This document shows positions 33,410 through 44,871 of a stretch of DNA of 64,000 nt, one piece after another. Source of the DNA: Ctenopharyngodon idella (taxonomy: Eukaryota; Chordata; Actinopteri; Cypriniformes; Xenocyprididae); contig NC_067228.1 of NCBI RefSeq assembly GCF_019924925.1, forward strand, positions 26,073,957-26,137,956, given 5' to 3'. The position numbers and the translations under genes were made by a program. Positions within the stretch are counted from its first letter, which is position 1. Every line of letters begins with the position of its first letter. Under the pieces are notes generated by a model. That model did no database searches, had not been told where the DNA came from, and saw only the letters and a list, made by a program, of their open reading frames with translations.

Positions 33410-34285
33410 CACTATATTGCCAAAGGTTTTGTGATGCCTGCCTTTATGCGCACATGAACTTTAATGACATCCCATTCTTAATCTGTAGGACTTAATATGG
33501 AGTTGGCCCACCCTTTGCAGCTATTACAGCTTCAACACTTCTGAGAAGGCTTTCCACAAGGTTTAGGAGTGTGTTCATGGGAATTTTTGACCATTCTTCT
33601 AGAAGCACATTTGTGAGTTCAGGCACTGATGTTGACGAGAAGGCCTGGCTCGCAGTCTCCACTCTAATTCATCCCAAAGGTGTTCTATCGGGATTCAGGA
33701 CTCGGTGCAGGCCAGTCAAGTTCCTCCACACCAAACTCGCTCATCCATGTCTTTATGGACCTTGCTTTGTGCACTGGTGCGCAGTCATGTTGGAACAGGA
33801 AGGGGCCATCCCCAAACTGTTCCCACAAAGTTGGGATCATGAAATTGTCCAAAATGTCTTGGTATGCTGAAGCATTAAGAGTTCCTTTTACTGGAACTAA
33901 GGGGCCAAGCCCAACCCCTGAAAAACAACCCCACACCATAATCCCTCCTCCACCAAACTTTACACTTGGCACAATGCAGTCAGGCAAGTACCGTTCTCCT
34001 GGCAACCGCCCAACAGAGAAGCGTGATTCGTCACTTCAGAGAACACGTCTCCACTGCTCTAGAGTCCAGTGGTGGTGTGCTTTACACCACTGCATCCGAC
34101 GCTTTGCATTGCACTTGCTGATGTAAGGCTTGGATGCAGCTGCTCGGCCATGGAAACTCATTCCATGAAGCTCTCTACACACTGTTCTTCAGCTAATCTG
34201 AAGGCCACACAAAGTTTGGAGGTCTGTAGCTATTGACTCTGCAGAAAGTTGGTGACTTCTGTGCTGTGCAAAGTCGTGCTCCATC
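33410..34285 (-). mobile_element. Tc1-like element C, truncated
   Basis: It begins after TA (33408-33409) with CACTATATTGCCAAAGGTTT, the characteristic end of a fish Tc1-like family, and contains the C-terminal two thirds of a minus-strand transposase. The distal end with the N-terminal region and second TIR is absent; homology fades near 34265-34285, so the right boundary is approximate. Confidence 0.8.
33492..34265 (-). pseudogene. Tc1-like transposase of element C, broken
   Basis: Read on -, the copy ends K-G-G-P-T-P-Y-stop (33494-33492). Seen motifs: S-D-E-S (first catalytic Asp; the Trp codon just before reads TGA, a nonsense change), V-K-F-G-G-G-G-I-M-V-W-G-C-F, F-Q-H-D-C-A-P-V-H-K-A (second Asp), and P-I-E-H-L-W-D-E-L-E (Glu) in another frame after a small deletion near 33690. 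A further deletion of about 35 bases lies near 34010. The N-terminal DNA-binding domain is missing. Confidence 0.85.
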
Positions 34286-34354
34286 CTTGACCATTACTCC
34301 CAAGTAATAAGACAGACAAGCTGCATTAATCGACACATTTTTAGACAATATTGG

Positions 34355-34541
34355 ACCCACAATAGCAAGCTGGTCCAAATAAACTGGGCATTGATCCATA
34401 TTTTAAGACTTTTTTGAATCCTGCGTTAAACTCCCCGAAGTTTGAGAAGCAGTCGTCAGTAAAATGACAGGAACACGACAAAAGATTGTACTGCTGTGGT
34501 ATTGTATGAAAAAATGAATTTCCCCTGGCGTCTGCATGCAC
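34355..34541 (-). pseudogene. THAP-domain fragment of Kolobok-like transposase
   Basis: On the - strand the frame starting at 34541 contains L-L-S-C-S-C-H-F-T-D-D-C-F followed by L-K-Y-G-S-M-P-S-L-F. This is the Cys-x2-His pair plus the trailing P-S-L-F signature of a THAP finger C-terminal half. The first Cys pair is not found upstream, so the domain is truncated. Its position at the right end, reading inward, mirrors the THAP fragment in the element at 14017-15660. Confidence 0.6.
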
Positions 34542-34789
34542 AATAAGTGGGCGGGAAATATGCTAATGTTTCGTTGTGATGTCACAACAAAACGGCTTGG
34601 GATTCGTTTTACAAACGACTCGTTTAATTGACTCAGAGTTGACTCTTACTTTTGAGAGACAATAACTTTATATAAAGAGCACTTTCAGATTTAAAACTTT
34701 GTAGGATGTTTTCATTCACTTAGAGCTATGTTACACACTACATGAAAGGTAATTTTCAAAAATCCATAATAGGGGCACTTTAATATAAA

Positions 34790-36690
34790 ATTATTTATTG
34801 TACTATGAAAATATAGGCCTACTAACTCGGTACTCAAAACCATACATTTACATTTATGTGCATGTCATTGATGCCCGTTTAGTGCTCAGTCGAAATGAGG
34901 TAATAAAGAGATGTAGAAATTGAAGATGCAAAAAAAAACAAGCTGTTGAAATTTATCTTTAACATGATTTCTGGTCATTTGATCTTAACAGTTTAATCGT
35001 CACATTTTTGCTCAGATTGTTTTATGATCTTGTCCTGTGGAGGCTTTGCAGAGAGGCTGTTTTTAAAGGATGCAGTGCAGAATGTATTGGACCTGACAAC
35101 ATACATGCATCTTGTGTGTAAGCGTTGTTTCTCATTACACATCTGAAGAGAATGTGTACATTGATTTTGAGTCCATTAAGAAAGCAAGAGAAAGGAGAGT
35201 GCTGAGAAAGGCAAATGTAAAACTGTTTTTCTGGATGAAATGAGAAATGGTAAGAAAAGACATCTGTCACAGGATGAGATGGAGGGGTGAAAAATGTGTG
35301 TCAGATCTAGGGGAATTGGTTTGTTGGATATATTTTGTGAAAGGATAAGCTTCTAGTACAAATTTTAGGAATGTTTATATGATATAAATGTGCACTCAAT
35401 AAGTGTTTGTTCGAATTCCATTGGTTTCCATTTTCACAGTGAAACCAAAAACTAACTTTAAGAAAGAAAGAAAAAATAAACAGCCTAACAATTATGAAAA
35501 AATATTTTTCAGTAAATGATTTAACGTTTTTATATAATTTAAAATATTACAATAAATCACATTGCTTTGTATAACATTATTTAATTATACCTTCAAATAA
35601 TAGTATTAATTATAACAGCAATATTTATCGAAAAGAAAATTTGCCTTAAATGTTTTCAGTAGTCCATTAAAACCCAGCCAACAAAAATATGTTGTAAAAA
35701 TGTTTTGCTAATGTTCTCATTTAGTTATGAAAACTGAACATTCAAAACATTGTTTTTTTCACCAATGTTTTCGCACAGCAATACCCTCACGTCCCCAAAC
35801 GAAAACCCATTGGATCTGCACAAATCACATACATAAGTGACCGATTTTGATTTTCAGCACAAGTCCGTCTCAATAGTCACAAAGCCTAAAACACTGAATG
35901 CCTTACGTAAAAGGAAATGAACAATCAAAACTATCTTTAGTGCGGAGACACGTGGATGACATTTTGTTGCTTACGTGAGCAACGTTTTAAACATGTTCTA
36001 CGTGAGTCGCTGGGCTTTAAGAACTTCTTTTAATATTAGATTAGGTATATCTAAAATGGCATCTAAATGCCTTTATGACGCTTGACCTCATGTGGAAAAG
36101 GATGGACTGCTGATGCAAAGTGTCTTCACCCACCAGCTATAAAATCTGATTTATTACAATACGTTCATCAGACGATTGAGTTACAGGAAGTGTTGTCCTC
36201 AGTGTTCAGAGTTTCAAATTAAATCAGTGCTCTGTAAAAGGCACAGTGGATTCATTTACTCCTAATGTAATCACAGGCGTTTCTTTAGTTGACTGTTGTT
36301 TTGGGAGGCAGGAGGCTTTTTCTTCCATGCCTGTCGAGCTTTAATAAATGACAATTTATATAGTAATGTGAGGTGGGGAAACGTTTGGAAGTATTCTGAA
36401 TACATTTTTACGTGAGCTGTGGTTTTGAACCTGCGTTGCACCATCGCTTTTTTCTTTCTTCAGGTGTTCATTAGTGTTGCCAATAAGCTTTCAGTTGAAA
36501 GTAGCTAAAACTGGTCGCTAAATGTCGCTAGAGGTCATTCTGGCGAGTCTACTGATCTATATTAATATAAATTGGCAGCACTGGTGTCTCAAGTAGGACA
36601 CTGTGGTATGAATGTCCCAAGATGCAGTTATTTTCCAGCATGACATTTCCCCTGTAGCAAGGTGGTAACGTCTCTGTTCTTAAACAGTTT
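34790..36690. other. Intergenic stretch without recognised transposon ends
   Basis: AT-rich. 35645-35800 contains AACCCAGCCAACAAAAATATGTTG-type words seen in fish repeats, but no boundaries can be set. A poly-T of about 20 lies at 36689-36708. No gene is supported. Confidence 0.4.
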
Positions 36691-36699
36691 TTTTTTTTT

Positions 36700-37225
36700 T
36701 TTTTTTTTACATTTTCAACTTTCTTTAGCGTGTAATGTTGCTGTTTGAGCATGAAAAAGGTCTGCAAAGTTACAAAGCACAAAGTCCCCTCCTAGGGACT
36801 TATTCTGTGTATCAGTAAGCACTGATTCTGAACTCCCTGAAATGCCGCGATTGTATTCTAGTCTTGAGTTTTCTTCTGGAAACTTACACATCACAATATC
36901 CCTCATTTAAATAAGTCCCGCCCGAGGCACACGTATATAAAGGGGGCAAGGCCTGGATGAGTTGCATTAGTAGTGTGTTGAAACTTGTGGTTATGGTAAG
37001 GGGCGTGACATTTCCCAAACACACTCAAAGCGGTTGACCAATCATAACACACTGGTCTGGCCAACACATTGCGCTTTTCGGAAGGAGGGGCTTCATAGAA
37101 ACAGGAACTAAACAGAGCATTACTGACAGACTGGAAAGAGAGGTTTCAAGCATGAAAACCTATTCTAGTAGACCCCAAAAACAAAATCAAGACTTTGAAA
37201 AAGGGCGTAATAGTCCTTTTTTAAG
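36700..37225 (+). mobile_element. DNA repeat family with CTGTTTGAGCATGAA motif, copy 1
   Basis: AATGTTGCTGTTTGAGCATG and TCTGCAAAGTTACAAAGC match 62050-62100 (AATGTTGCTGTTTGAGCATA, TCTGCAAAGTTGCGACAC). Later blocks include AAAGGGGGCAAGGCC (62256-62275 has AAAGGGGGTGAGGCC). It ends GAAAAAGGGCGTAATAGTCC. Non-coding DNA-transposon-like repeat; ends not defined. Confidence 0.55.
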
Positions 37226-37301
37226 CTTACAGCTTCGCTATTAGTAGAGACGTCGCTGCCAAATACTGTTGAGAGACGCAGACTAATTCACACATGCGTG
37301 C

Positions 37302-37302
<1 letters not shown>

Positions 37303-37337
<35 letters not shown>
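37303..37337 (+). repeat. (TC)n microsatellite
   Basis: About 17 uninterrupted TC units. Confidence 0.95.
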
Positions 37338-37339
<2 letters not shown>

Positions 37340-37342
<3 letters not shown>

Positions 37343-38160
37343 ACAGCATACATCTGCATATCAATGGCTGTTTCTAGCTTTAAAATAATGTTTTGGAATT
37401 AGCAACAGAGGCTTGAGATGAGATGCGTAAGAAATTAGTCCCACGCACAAGACTGTTTTAAGGACAAAAACCCAACAAATTTATTGAAATAAAACATCTG
37501 AACAATGTCTTGAGGCGTGGTAACTGCAGTATAAGCGGAATAATTGACTCTAGTCTGTTGAATTATTGAAAAATAAAGCAAACCTGAGATTTTGCTTTGC
37601 ATCGTGGCCACATTACCACCTCGGGTGTGCATTATTTTTAAATAATTCAATGATCTGTCATCAATTATTCCTTACATAGTCCCAGTTTACTACAATCTAT
37701 GTGTAGCGACTTTGAAGAACCTAAAATATAAGACAGATTTGGAACTGTTTAACATTGTTAACATTTTTCTTTTTTTTTTTTTGTGGTAATGTACATTAAG
37801 GAAAACAAACATTGTTATAATTCAGTTCTTTGGCCTCTAGTGGAGCTTCATAGAGCAACAACAGCTTAATGCAGAGTAACATGAGGAAAACACTGATGCA
37901 AAATTACATCAGATAAGAAATTCCCCAGACAAGGGCAATATCAGACTCACAGAAATATGCTCTATGGCCCTGAGGATCATGGGTAAATGTGTCTTCTGAC
38001 ATTGTCTTCTAAGCATTAGGGTTTCAAAAGAAAATAGGTGAAGCCATCAAAGCTCAAATGTTTAGATATGGCAAGAAAACAAGTTAAAATGGAAGATCTT
38101 TCTTTCATGTTATCATTATTTGTTGTTTTTCCATTTTAGTTGTGATGGTGTAAACAGATA
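37340..38160. other. Intergenic DNA, no feature seen
   Basis: A poly-T run lies at 37771-37782. No recognised repeat ends or exon signals. Confidence 0.4.
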
Positions 38161-38165
38161 CAGAC

Positions 38166-38167
<2 letters not shown>

Positions 38168-38209
<42 letters not shown>
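38168..38209 (+). repeat. (GT)n microsatellite
   Basis: About 20 GT units directly left of a repeat copy. Confidence 0.95.
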
Positions 38210-38210
<1 letters not shown>

Positions 38211-38212
<2 letters not shown>

Positions 38213-38498
38213 TCGTTTTTGTGATTTATGAGGACACAAATTTGTATAATCACATGAGTATTACACTGGTATTACGACGTAAACATGAAATATGAGGCCA
38301 TTTCATGAGGCCTCAAATTTAAAATAGCTTTAAAAACATACTAAACAATGTTTTATTAAAAATGTAAAAATGCAGAATGTTTTCTGTGATGGGTAGGTTT
38401 AGGGGTAGTGTAGGGGGATAGAATGTACAGTTTGTACAGTATAAAAAGCATTATGCCTATGGAATGTCCTCACTAAGATAGCAAAACAAACCTCTGTG
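38211..38498 (+). repeat. Microsatellite-flanked interspersed repeat, copy 1
   Basis: It contains GAGGCCATTTCATGAGGCC, GTGATGGGTAGGTTTAGGGG and ATAGAATGTACAGTTTGTAC, ends in GGAATGTCCTCAC, and is flanked by (GT)n at both sides (38168-38209 and 38499-38526). The copy at 60215-60500 is the inverse, again abutting (AC)n. Confidence 0.65.
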
Positions 38499-38526
38499 TA
38501 TGTGTGTGTGTGTGTGTGTGTGTGTT
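38499..38526 (+). repeat. (GT)n microsatellite
   Basis: About 13 GT units. Confidence 0.93.
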
Positions 38527-38529
38527 TTG

Positions 38530-39450
38530 GCAACAGGACACATGCAGGACATGTTGTTCAAATTCTGTGGATCAACAGAGAATTTCTTGATGTTTGTTTC
38601 ATGGCTTTTTGTTTATTTCAAGCAGAACCACAGTGACACTGAATCTTCAGCCTGGCATTTCACCCAGGACAGAGGTCAGATCACATGCACAAACGATGAT
38701 TGCTTAGATCATCAGTGGTCTTTGTGGACAAATGCTTTTGCAATGTGATTGTCTCTGACGTTTGTACGATTGTGTAATGTCAGATTCAAAGAAGGACTAA
38801 TTGTGAATGTCTGTGTTTCTTTTTTTTTTGTGTACGCATAGAAGATTTGCAACACCACTAAAATTTCTCAACAGAGGCCATTAGAGGAGGCGTGTTACAA
38901 TATGCAGTTAATTATCAGATACACCTCTGTCAATATGGTAAGGCAAAGCTGGATCTGCTCAGTGTGGTGCCTGTAGCCCAAAGCTTTGCTTTTGTACTAT
39001 TGTAGCTTTACACCAATATACAGAAACATACAGACCTACGGAGGTCCAAACGCAAAATTCTAAAAGTGGCTGTGCGCTTGTTTTTCTGGCTCATAAGGTC
39101 TTGATGGACTGGCCATACGTGTTTCCCTGCCTACGACTTGAGATGCACGGATATGCTCCAGCCTCCCTGCGACCCAAACGGAAGACAGGTGGTTTAAGAA
39201 ATGAGTGAATGGAAATGTTTTTTGAGTTCTTATATTGCCTCTGTTTACTGCAGACCTGCATGGCTATTGGATGTACAGGGTAAACTTGTATCACAAGACA
39301 TATGTACATATACACCTGTCACGCTGCCAGTATTTTTCATGTGTTTTGAAGTTCTAACGTAATTAGTTTTATGACTCTCTGCTTGTGACTTGAATGTTGT
39401 CATATGGGCGGTTTCCTGTGACACATACACAACGGTATGGGTGAATGAGA
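38530..39450. other. Intergenic DNA, no feature seen
   Basis: Complex sequence without recognised repeats. Short frames have no domain. Confidence 0.35.
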
Positions 39451-39453
39451 TGT

Positions 39454-39480
39454 TGTGTGTGTGTGTGTGTGTGTGTGTGT
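39454..39480 (+). repeat. (GT)n microsatellite
   Basis: About 13 GT units. Confidence 0.93.
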
Positions 39481-39496
39481 TTGTTTGTGTTCTCTT

Positions 39497-40421
39497 AGGG
39501 TGTTTTCACACCTGTAGATCGATTGCATTGTTCCGAAACAGGGACTTAATTTGTTACAATGTTGCATTTTCTTCTTGGTTCGGTTTGCTTTTACAAGCAA
39601 GTGGTACTCACTGCAGAGTCTATGATGGCCAGCTCCTCCTCTCTGGACATCGAATGGGGTGGAGAGATAGAGTTGTGGGTAGGGTTAGGGTAGGATTAGG
39701 GTGTGGTTGTACATTTGCTCCTCCTCGCTGGACGTCTAGCGAGGGGGAGCTAACGTAAGCTCCACCCATTTGCTCTGCAGCGAGCACCTTCTCTTCACAA
39801 GGCAATATTTCAAAGCATACCAAAATGTGTTTATGCAAGTCACAACTGTCCCCTTATTGGTCAGAGTTTGCTCTGCAAATGATTGACAAGTTCGCTTCAT
39901 GAGCATATTGTGGCTTGTTTAGTACCTACTGTCGAGACACATGCGAACACTATACGAAAGCAGCCGTCGTTCACGCTGTTAAATTATGTATTCATACTAA
40001 TTCAAGCGGGATCTCTCTGTATCTCCCAGTGCTGTCTAATAGACTAACTGTGTCGAGACACATGCAAACACTATATGAATGTTATAATGCAGCTAGAGTG
40101 GGAATCAAGGCTCCGACGGGACAGCGTTCTTGCATGGAGACGCACAATTACACAATGTTTTAAGATGAAGAGGCACATTTAAAACACATAAAACACATTT
40201 CCCGTTATGAAATTTGATATAGTTTGCTTTCACACCATAAGCGAACCACCCCAGAGTTCGTTTGCAAATGGGCCGAGACCATCTCTTTCAGGCGATCTCG
40301 GAGCGATTGTTTTGGTGCGGATCCGTGTGCCATTGCCGTGTTCACATATGCCTAAATGAACCGATCCAAGGGAGAAAACGCACCAGGTTCTGAAACAAAC
40401 ACTCAGGTGTGAAAACACCCT
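39497..40421. mobile_element. Inverted-repeat DNA element with AGGGTGTTTTCACACCTG ends
   Basis: The first 18 bases (AGGGTGTTTTCACACCTG) and the reverse complement of the last 18 are identical. Length 925 bp, no transposase. Flanks read CTT and TTG, so the target duplication is not clear (a 3 bp TTA/TTT-type duplication of the Harbinger kind is possible). A GC-richer block at 39608-39782 with GTTGTGGGTAGGGTTAGGGT and CTAGCGAGGGGGAGCTAACG looks like a separate nested repeat. Confidence 0.75.
39608..39782. repeat. Nested GC-rich repeat with internal inverted symmetry
   Basis: It begins CACTGCAGAG and ends CTCTGCAGCG, with AGCTCCTCCTCTCTGGACATC near the left and CTCCTCGCTGGACGTC near the right; it has short TAGGGT runs in the middle. 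Likely an insertion into the surrounding element. Confidence 0.45.
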
Positions 40422-40429
40422 TTGACACA

Positions 40430-41165
40430 TTTTCCAGGCATATATATGTTAATAATACAATAATGATATTAATTACATTTTACTCAATATTGCATATATG
40501 CATATAATACATATCCGTTATTTTCATAACCCATATTTAATGTGATCTGGATCATATTTTCTTTTATGTTTTCAAGTTCTTTGTTTCATGACTCTCCATG
40601 TTGTAATCAGATTTGTTTCAGCTATCTATTAAGTTACAGATATATTTGCTCCAAAAAACACAAAATAAATTCAACACGCTGCTTTTAACGTCCCTTTATA
40701 AGAGTAGATAGATCTATTTATTTTTTCCTTCTAAATGCTTAATTATATTATAGCATTTTATTATTTGCATTTAGCATTGTTTCCCATGCTCTCCATGACT
40801 TTGTCAGAACAAACTTGCAACAGGCCAGTTTAGAATTACTGCATTGCATAAAGTATACAAAACAAAACAAAAAACATACTACAGTGAATATTTAGCTTTT
40901 TATATATGATATATTTTAATGTAATACCATAGGAGTTTGTTTTTTGTTTTGTTTTTTGGTAAGAATGTATACTTGGACTAGTTTGTGGTTGGTTGTGTTT
41001 ACATGCATTAGATTAGGATTCACTTAGTGTATATGGTTTTGAGCAATTTTAGAGGCCCAATAATAATGATAACAATAACTATAATGGTAACTACATTAGC
41101 GTCCACACCAATGCATGATATTGTTCTGTTTAATCTAATCATGTGCTGTAGTTTTGTCGTCTGCT
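40430..41165. other. AT-rich intergenic DNA, no feature seen
   Basis: No recognised repeat ends or coding content. Confidence 0.4.
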
Positions 41166-41172
41166 GCTTTAA

Positions 41173-42047
41173 ATGTGCAGTGTGTACATTTTAGGAGGAT
41201 CTATTGACAGAAATGCAATATAATATACATAACTACAGTCAAACCAAAAATTATTCAGACATCTTTGATATTTTTGATATATTTTTACTAATATGTGCAG
41301 GACACTATAGTTAATTTATGTAAGTGAGGACAGCAAAATAAAGTAAACTGTGAGATATTATACCCAAAAATTCTTCATACAGTGGACTACCAGTAAAACT
41401 GATAAAAATTTGGAACCAAAAATTATTCAGACACTTTGGCCTGACCATGTTTTGCTTAAGTGTTATCTGACATAATTAAGATTATTTTTTTCTGGCACAG
41501 TTTAACTCTGACATCTTGTCATATTTTATTACCATTTTTTTAAACTATAGTGAATAAACTGTAATAATGAATGAAATGTTCAAGGTGTCTGAATAAATTT
41601 TGGTTTGACTGTATGTTTTCAGTGGTGTATAAATACCTTACATAATGAACCGTTGTGTTTTTATTACCTTAGAATGAGCTATTTCTATCTACATACACCA
41701 CAGGTCCCCTTACATGTTAAATCGCCATCGGCATGTTTCTATAGTGGACCTAAATGGACAAACTGCTCTAGAGCGCAAACTACCTATGTTGTTGTTGTTC
41801 TTCTAGTAGTAGTAGTAGTAGTCGTCGTCATCGTCTGGTTTATTAGAAGCAGAGACCGTTCTTTGTTAGAAGTAAGAAGAAACCTCATTGCTTGACTGGC
41901 TATTCTCTGCTGTCTCAGACAATGACATCTTTGTCATGTGTCGGCCACCGTAGCTTCTCTATGTGCTTCGAAAGGGAGGGGTGAGCGGTGGACTGAGCAA
42001 TTCACAACCTCACCGCTAGATGCCGCTAAAATTTACACACTGCACCT
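41173..42047. mobile_element. TTAA-type DNA element with GTGCAGTGTGTA ends
   Basis: Left ATGTGCAGTGTGTACATTTT, right (reverse complement) AGGTGCAGTGTGTAAATTTT, flanked by TTAA at 41169-41172 and 42048-42051. The similarity continues to GG.ATCTA, about 35 bp. A Tc1-type MITE (41236-41611) is inserted in it. The interior has a GTT/TAG/GTC trinucleotide patch at 41789-41838. Confidence 0.8.
41236..41611. mobile_element. Tc1-type MITE, TA target site, IR/DR ends
   Basis: Flanked by TA (41234-41235 and 41612-41613). Ends are CAGTCAAACCAAAAATTATT and (reverse complement) CAGTCAAACCAAAATTTATT. A second copy of CCAAAAATTATTCAGACA lies at 41417, giving an inner direct repeat as in IR/DR Tc1 elements. 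376 bp, non-coding. Confidence 0.88.
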
Positions 42048-42059
42048 TTAAACGCTTGA

Positions 42060-42735
42060 TCTCTTCAAAGCAGGATGGATTCTGATTGGATGTTCAAGTT
42101 TTTATAGTTCATCAGCTGGAAAAAAAAAAAAATTGTTTCTCTGTGCCGTTATCTTTATAGTTGTGGTGTGGACTCGATTTTTTACGGCCGCACACTCTTA
42201 AAACGCATCCAAGAACAAGGGGGCTGCTGATCATGATAAGATGTTGGGAAATTTGTGAAAGCGTGTTAAAGTTAATGGAACAAACGAAAGATGAATCTAA
42301 CTATAAGGGCCGCAAGTGATTGCGCGTTTCTTTCATTAAAGTTGTTTGCTGACTTGAAAGCTGCCTGCATGATGTGGATAGCTGCATGTGTGTGTGAGAT
42401 AAGCCAGGCTGAGATGACAGCAAAATACATAGTAGCCAACAACCTCATTGAGGTTTATCCTTGGATAGTAACATGTAGCTAATAATACAAAATATTGCAG
42501 TATTTAGCAGTTTTCCTTGCATATATCATGTGACAAACAGCATTTAGTCACATGCACGAGTCAGCCTTTATCTCTCAATGAAACTGCATATGTCAGAAAA
42601 GTATTTGTAATTTTCTTCCTCATACTTGTGTTTGTGGCTTAATGTGTTTTTTTTTTTTTTTTTTTCCACATATTTGTCACCACATAGTTCTATTTTTGTT
42701 CTGTTGTAGCTGATTTCACCAGTCGTTAATTTAAA
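42060..42735. other. Intergenic DNA, no feature seen
   Basis: Poly-A near 42120-42132, poly-T of about 20 at 42645-42665. No coding support. Confidence 0.4.
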
Positions 42736-43256
42736 ATTAAAGTAACACTTTATTTCGATAGTCCACTTTAGACATTCTACTAACTCTCATTAGTATTAGT
42801 AGACTGTCTGCTTAATATCTGCTAACACTTTATTTTGATGCCCAACAGACATTCTACTGACTATAAGCCTAACAGTCTACTAAAGCCGCGTTTCCACCAC
42901 AGGAACTTTCCCCTGGATCTAGAGACTTTGTGGTGGTACTCTGTGTGTTTCAACCACAGGAACCAGGGTCTAAATTAAATTCTGGGTAAAAATTTCCCCC
43001 TCAGCAAGTCCCTGCTCATGAGTTAGTACTTTTTCAAAGTTCAGGAACTTTTGGGGGTGGGACTTGGGCACTGAACATGCTGATTGGTTGAGTTCATGCA
43101 GCATTTTGATTTGGTTGATTCCACACAGCATTTTATTTCAACCACCATTTTTAAAAGTCTGTTGCGGTGCGTGCAGTAAGAGTTGTTGTTTGCTATTCGA
43201 ATCAATAATGGAGTTTAAAAAATACAATGAACCAACAACGAGGTTCAGGCTTTATT

Positions 43257-44871
43257 TATTAGTTCACCCAAAAATGAAAATGTCATTAATTACTCACCCT
43301 CACATCATTCCACACCCGTAAGACCTTCGTTCATCTTCGGAACACAAATGAAGATATTTTTGATAAAATCCGATGGCTCAGTGAGGCCTGCATTGACAGC
43401 AAGTTAATTTACACTTTCAAATGCCCAGAAAGGTACTAAAGACATATTTGAAACAGTTCATGTGACTACAGTTGTTCAACCTTAATGTTATGAAGCGACG
43501 AGAATACTTTTTGTGCACCAAAAAAACAAAATAACGACTTTATTCAACAATATCTAGTGATGGGCGATTTCAAAACACTGCTTCATGAAGCTTCGAAGCT
43601 TTACAAATCTTTTGTTTCGAATCAGTGGTGTGAAAGTCACATGATTTCAGTAAACGAGGCTTCATTACATCATAAGTGTTTCGAAATTTCAAAGGTTCAC
43701 GTGACTTTGACAGTTTAATATACGCTCCGAATCACTGATTCGAAACAAACTTTTCGTAAAACTTCAAAAATATCTTAATTTGTGTTCCGAAGATGAACGA
43801 AGGTCTTACGGGTGTGGAACAACATGAAGGTGAGTAATTAATAGGGGTGTAAGAAAATATTGATACACGTCGATATTATGTTTGGCGATACTGTATCGAT
43901 TTTACTTACTAGATTCGTGGCTTTGTGTTCAGTTTAATCCCAACCGCTAGTCGCTAGATGTCAGTGTTATCTCAGAATGTAAATTGATGCGAGAAGCACA
44001 AGGCACGTGCATCACTGGTGTTAGCATTAGCAAACCCAGCTCACAAGACGATAGAATTATTCTGGCTCCCGCCGCGGTTTACAGAGCTCATGTGGACTCA
44101 TTTTGGTTTCAACTATAAAGAAACCACAAGGAGATTAACAAGAGTCATGCTGTTTGCAAAATAGGCCATGTTAAAATCCACTACTCGGGAAACGCATTGA
44201 ATCTGAGAGCTCACTTAACATCCCGACACCATCCATGCTGCTGAGAGGCGTTTCGACAGAATATATAATATGTACTGCACGCTGTCCTCTCAATAACAAA
44301 ATAAACAAACAACAAAAATTACAGCAGAAAGAAAGCATCTGATCATAGCGATGTGCATGTGTTTGCACCAGCTCTGTTCAGCACTTCAGTGAAGGCACGT
44401 TTATTTAAACAGCACTTTATAAAATAGACTGCTTTAAAGCAAGCAGCTTTACAGTATTAAATGTGAAAAAGTCATGCAGTCATGGAATGGAATAGGCACT
44501 TTCTGTTGTTAAATTAAAAACTGCTATTCTGTGAACCTTTAAAACATACACCTAAATAATCCTGCAGTCACTTTACTAGGCTATTTTCCCTTTACTTAGA
44601 TTGCACAAAATAGTGATTTATGATATAAATGCAAACAATACTGTCTTGATTATATAGAATAAAGTTTTTTTTTTTTGTCAGGTTTTATGCATATGGTGGT
44701 GAAAATTAGATTCTCTTTCTAAAAAAAAAACAAGAAATATCGCAATATATCACAATATATCGTATCGTAACCCCTGTATCGTGATTCACATCGTATCGCC
44801 AGATTCTTGGCAATACACAGCCCTAGTAATTAATGGCAGAATTTTCCTTTTTGGGTGAACTAACCCTTTAA
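43257..44871. mobile_element. TTCACCC-family MITE (long form), split by an hAT element
   Basis: Left TTAGTTCACCCAAAAATGAA; right TTGGGTGAACTAACCCTTTAA. Internally palindromic: AAGACCTTCGTTCATCTTCG near the left is the complement of CGAAGATGAACGAAGGTCTT at 43789-43808. Compared with the empty site in the copy at 58788-59090 (CTTTATTAAGCTTAT), the insertion occurred at TTAA. The left TTAA and AGGG have decayed. Confidence 0.85.
43843..44824. mobile_element. hAT-like element, innermost of the nest
   Basis: A 10-base identity AGTAATTAAT flanks it (43833-43842 and 44825-44834); the 8-base part TAATTAAT suits hAT. Ends AGGGGTGTAAGAAAATATTG and (reverse complement) AGGGCTGTGTATTGCC. Removing it restores GTGAGTAATTAATGGCAGAA, the usual MITE end. 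982 bp, no transposase; a retroposon-tail fragment (CGTTTATTTAAACAGCACTT) lies near 44397-44455. Confidence 0.82.

Larger units (their letters stand above)
32573..34779. mobile_element. Kolobok-like DNA transposon, interrupted by Tc1 remnant
   Basis: Ends: left TGTGCCCCTATTATG, right (reverse complement) AGTGCCCCTATTATGG, each preceded by TTAA (32569-32572 and 34780-34783). A + coding remnant with an acidic P-Y-Q-F-E-P-E start lies near the left end and a - THAP-domain remnant near the right end, so the two reading frames converge. A truncated Tc1-like element sits at 33410-34285 inside. TTAA plus THAP fits Kolobok. Confidence 0.75.

Noticed and set aside
33571..34126. 99- and 148-codon + frames
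   Set aside because: Antisense to the Tc1 transposase remnant at 33492-34265.
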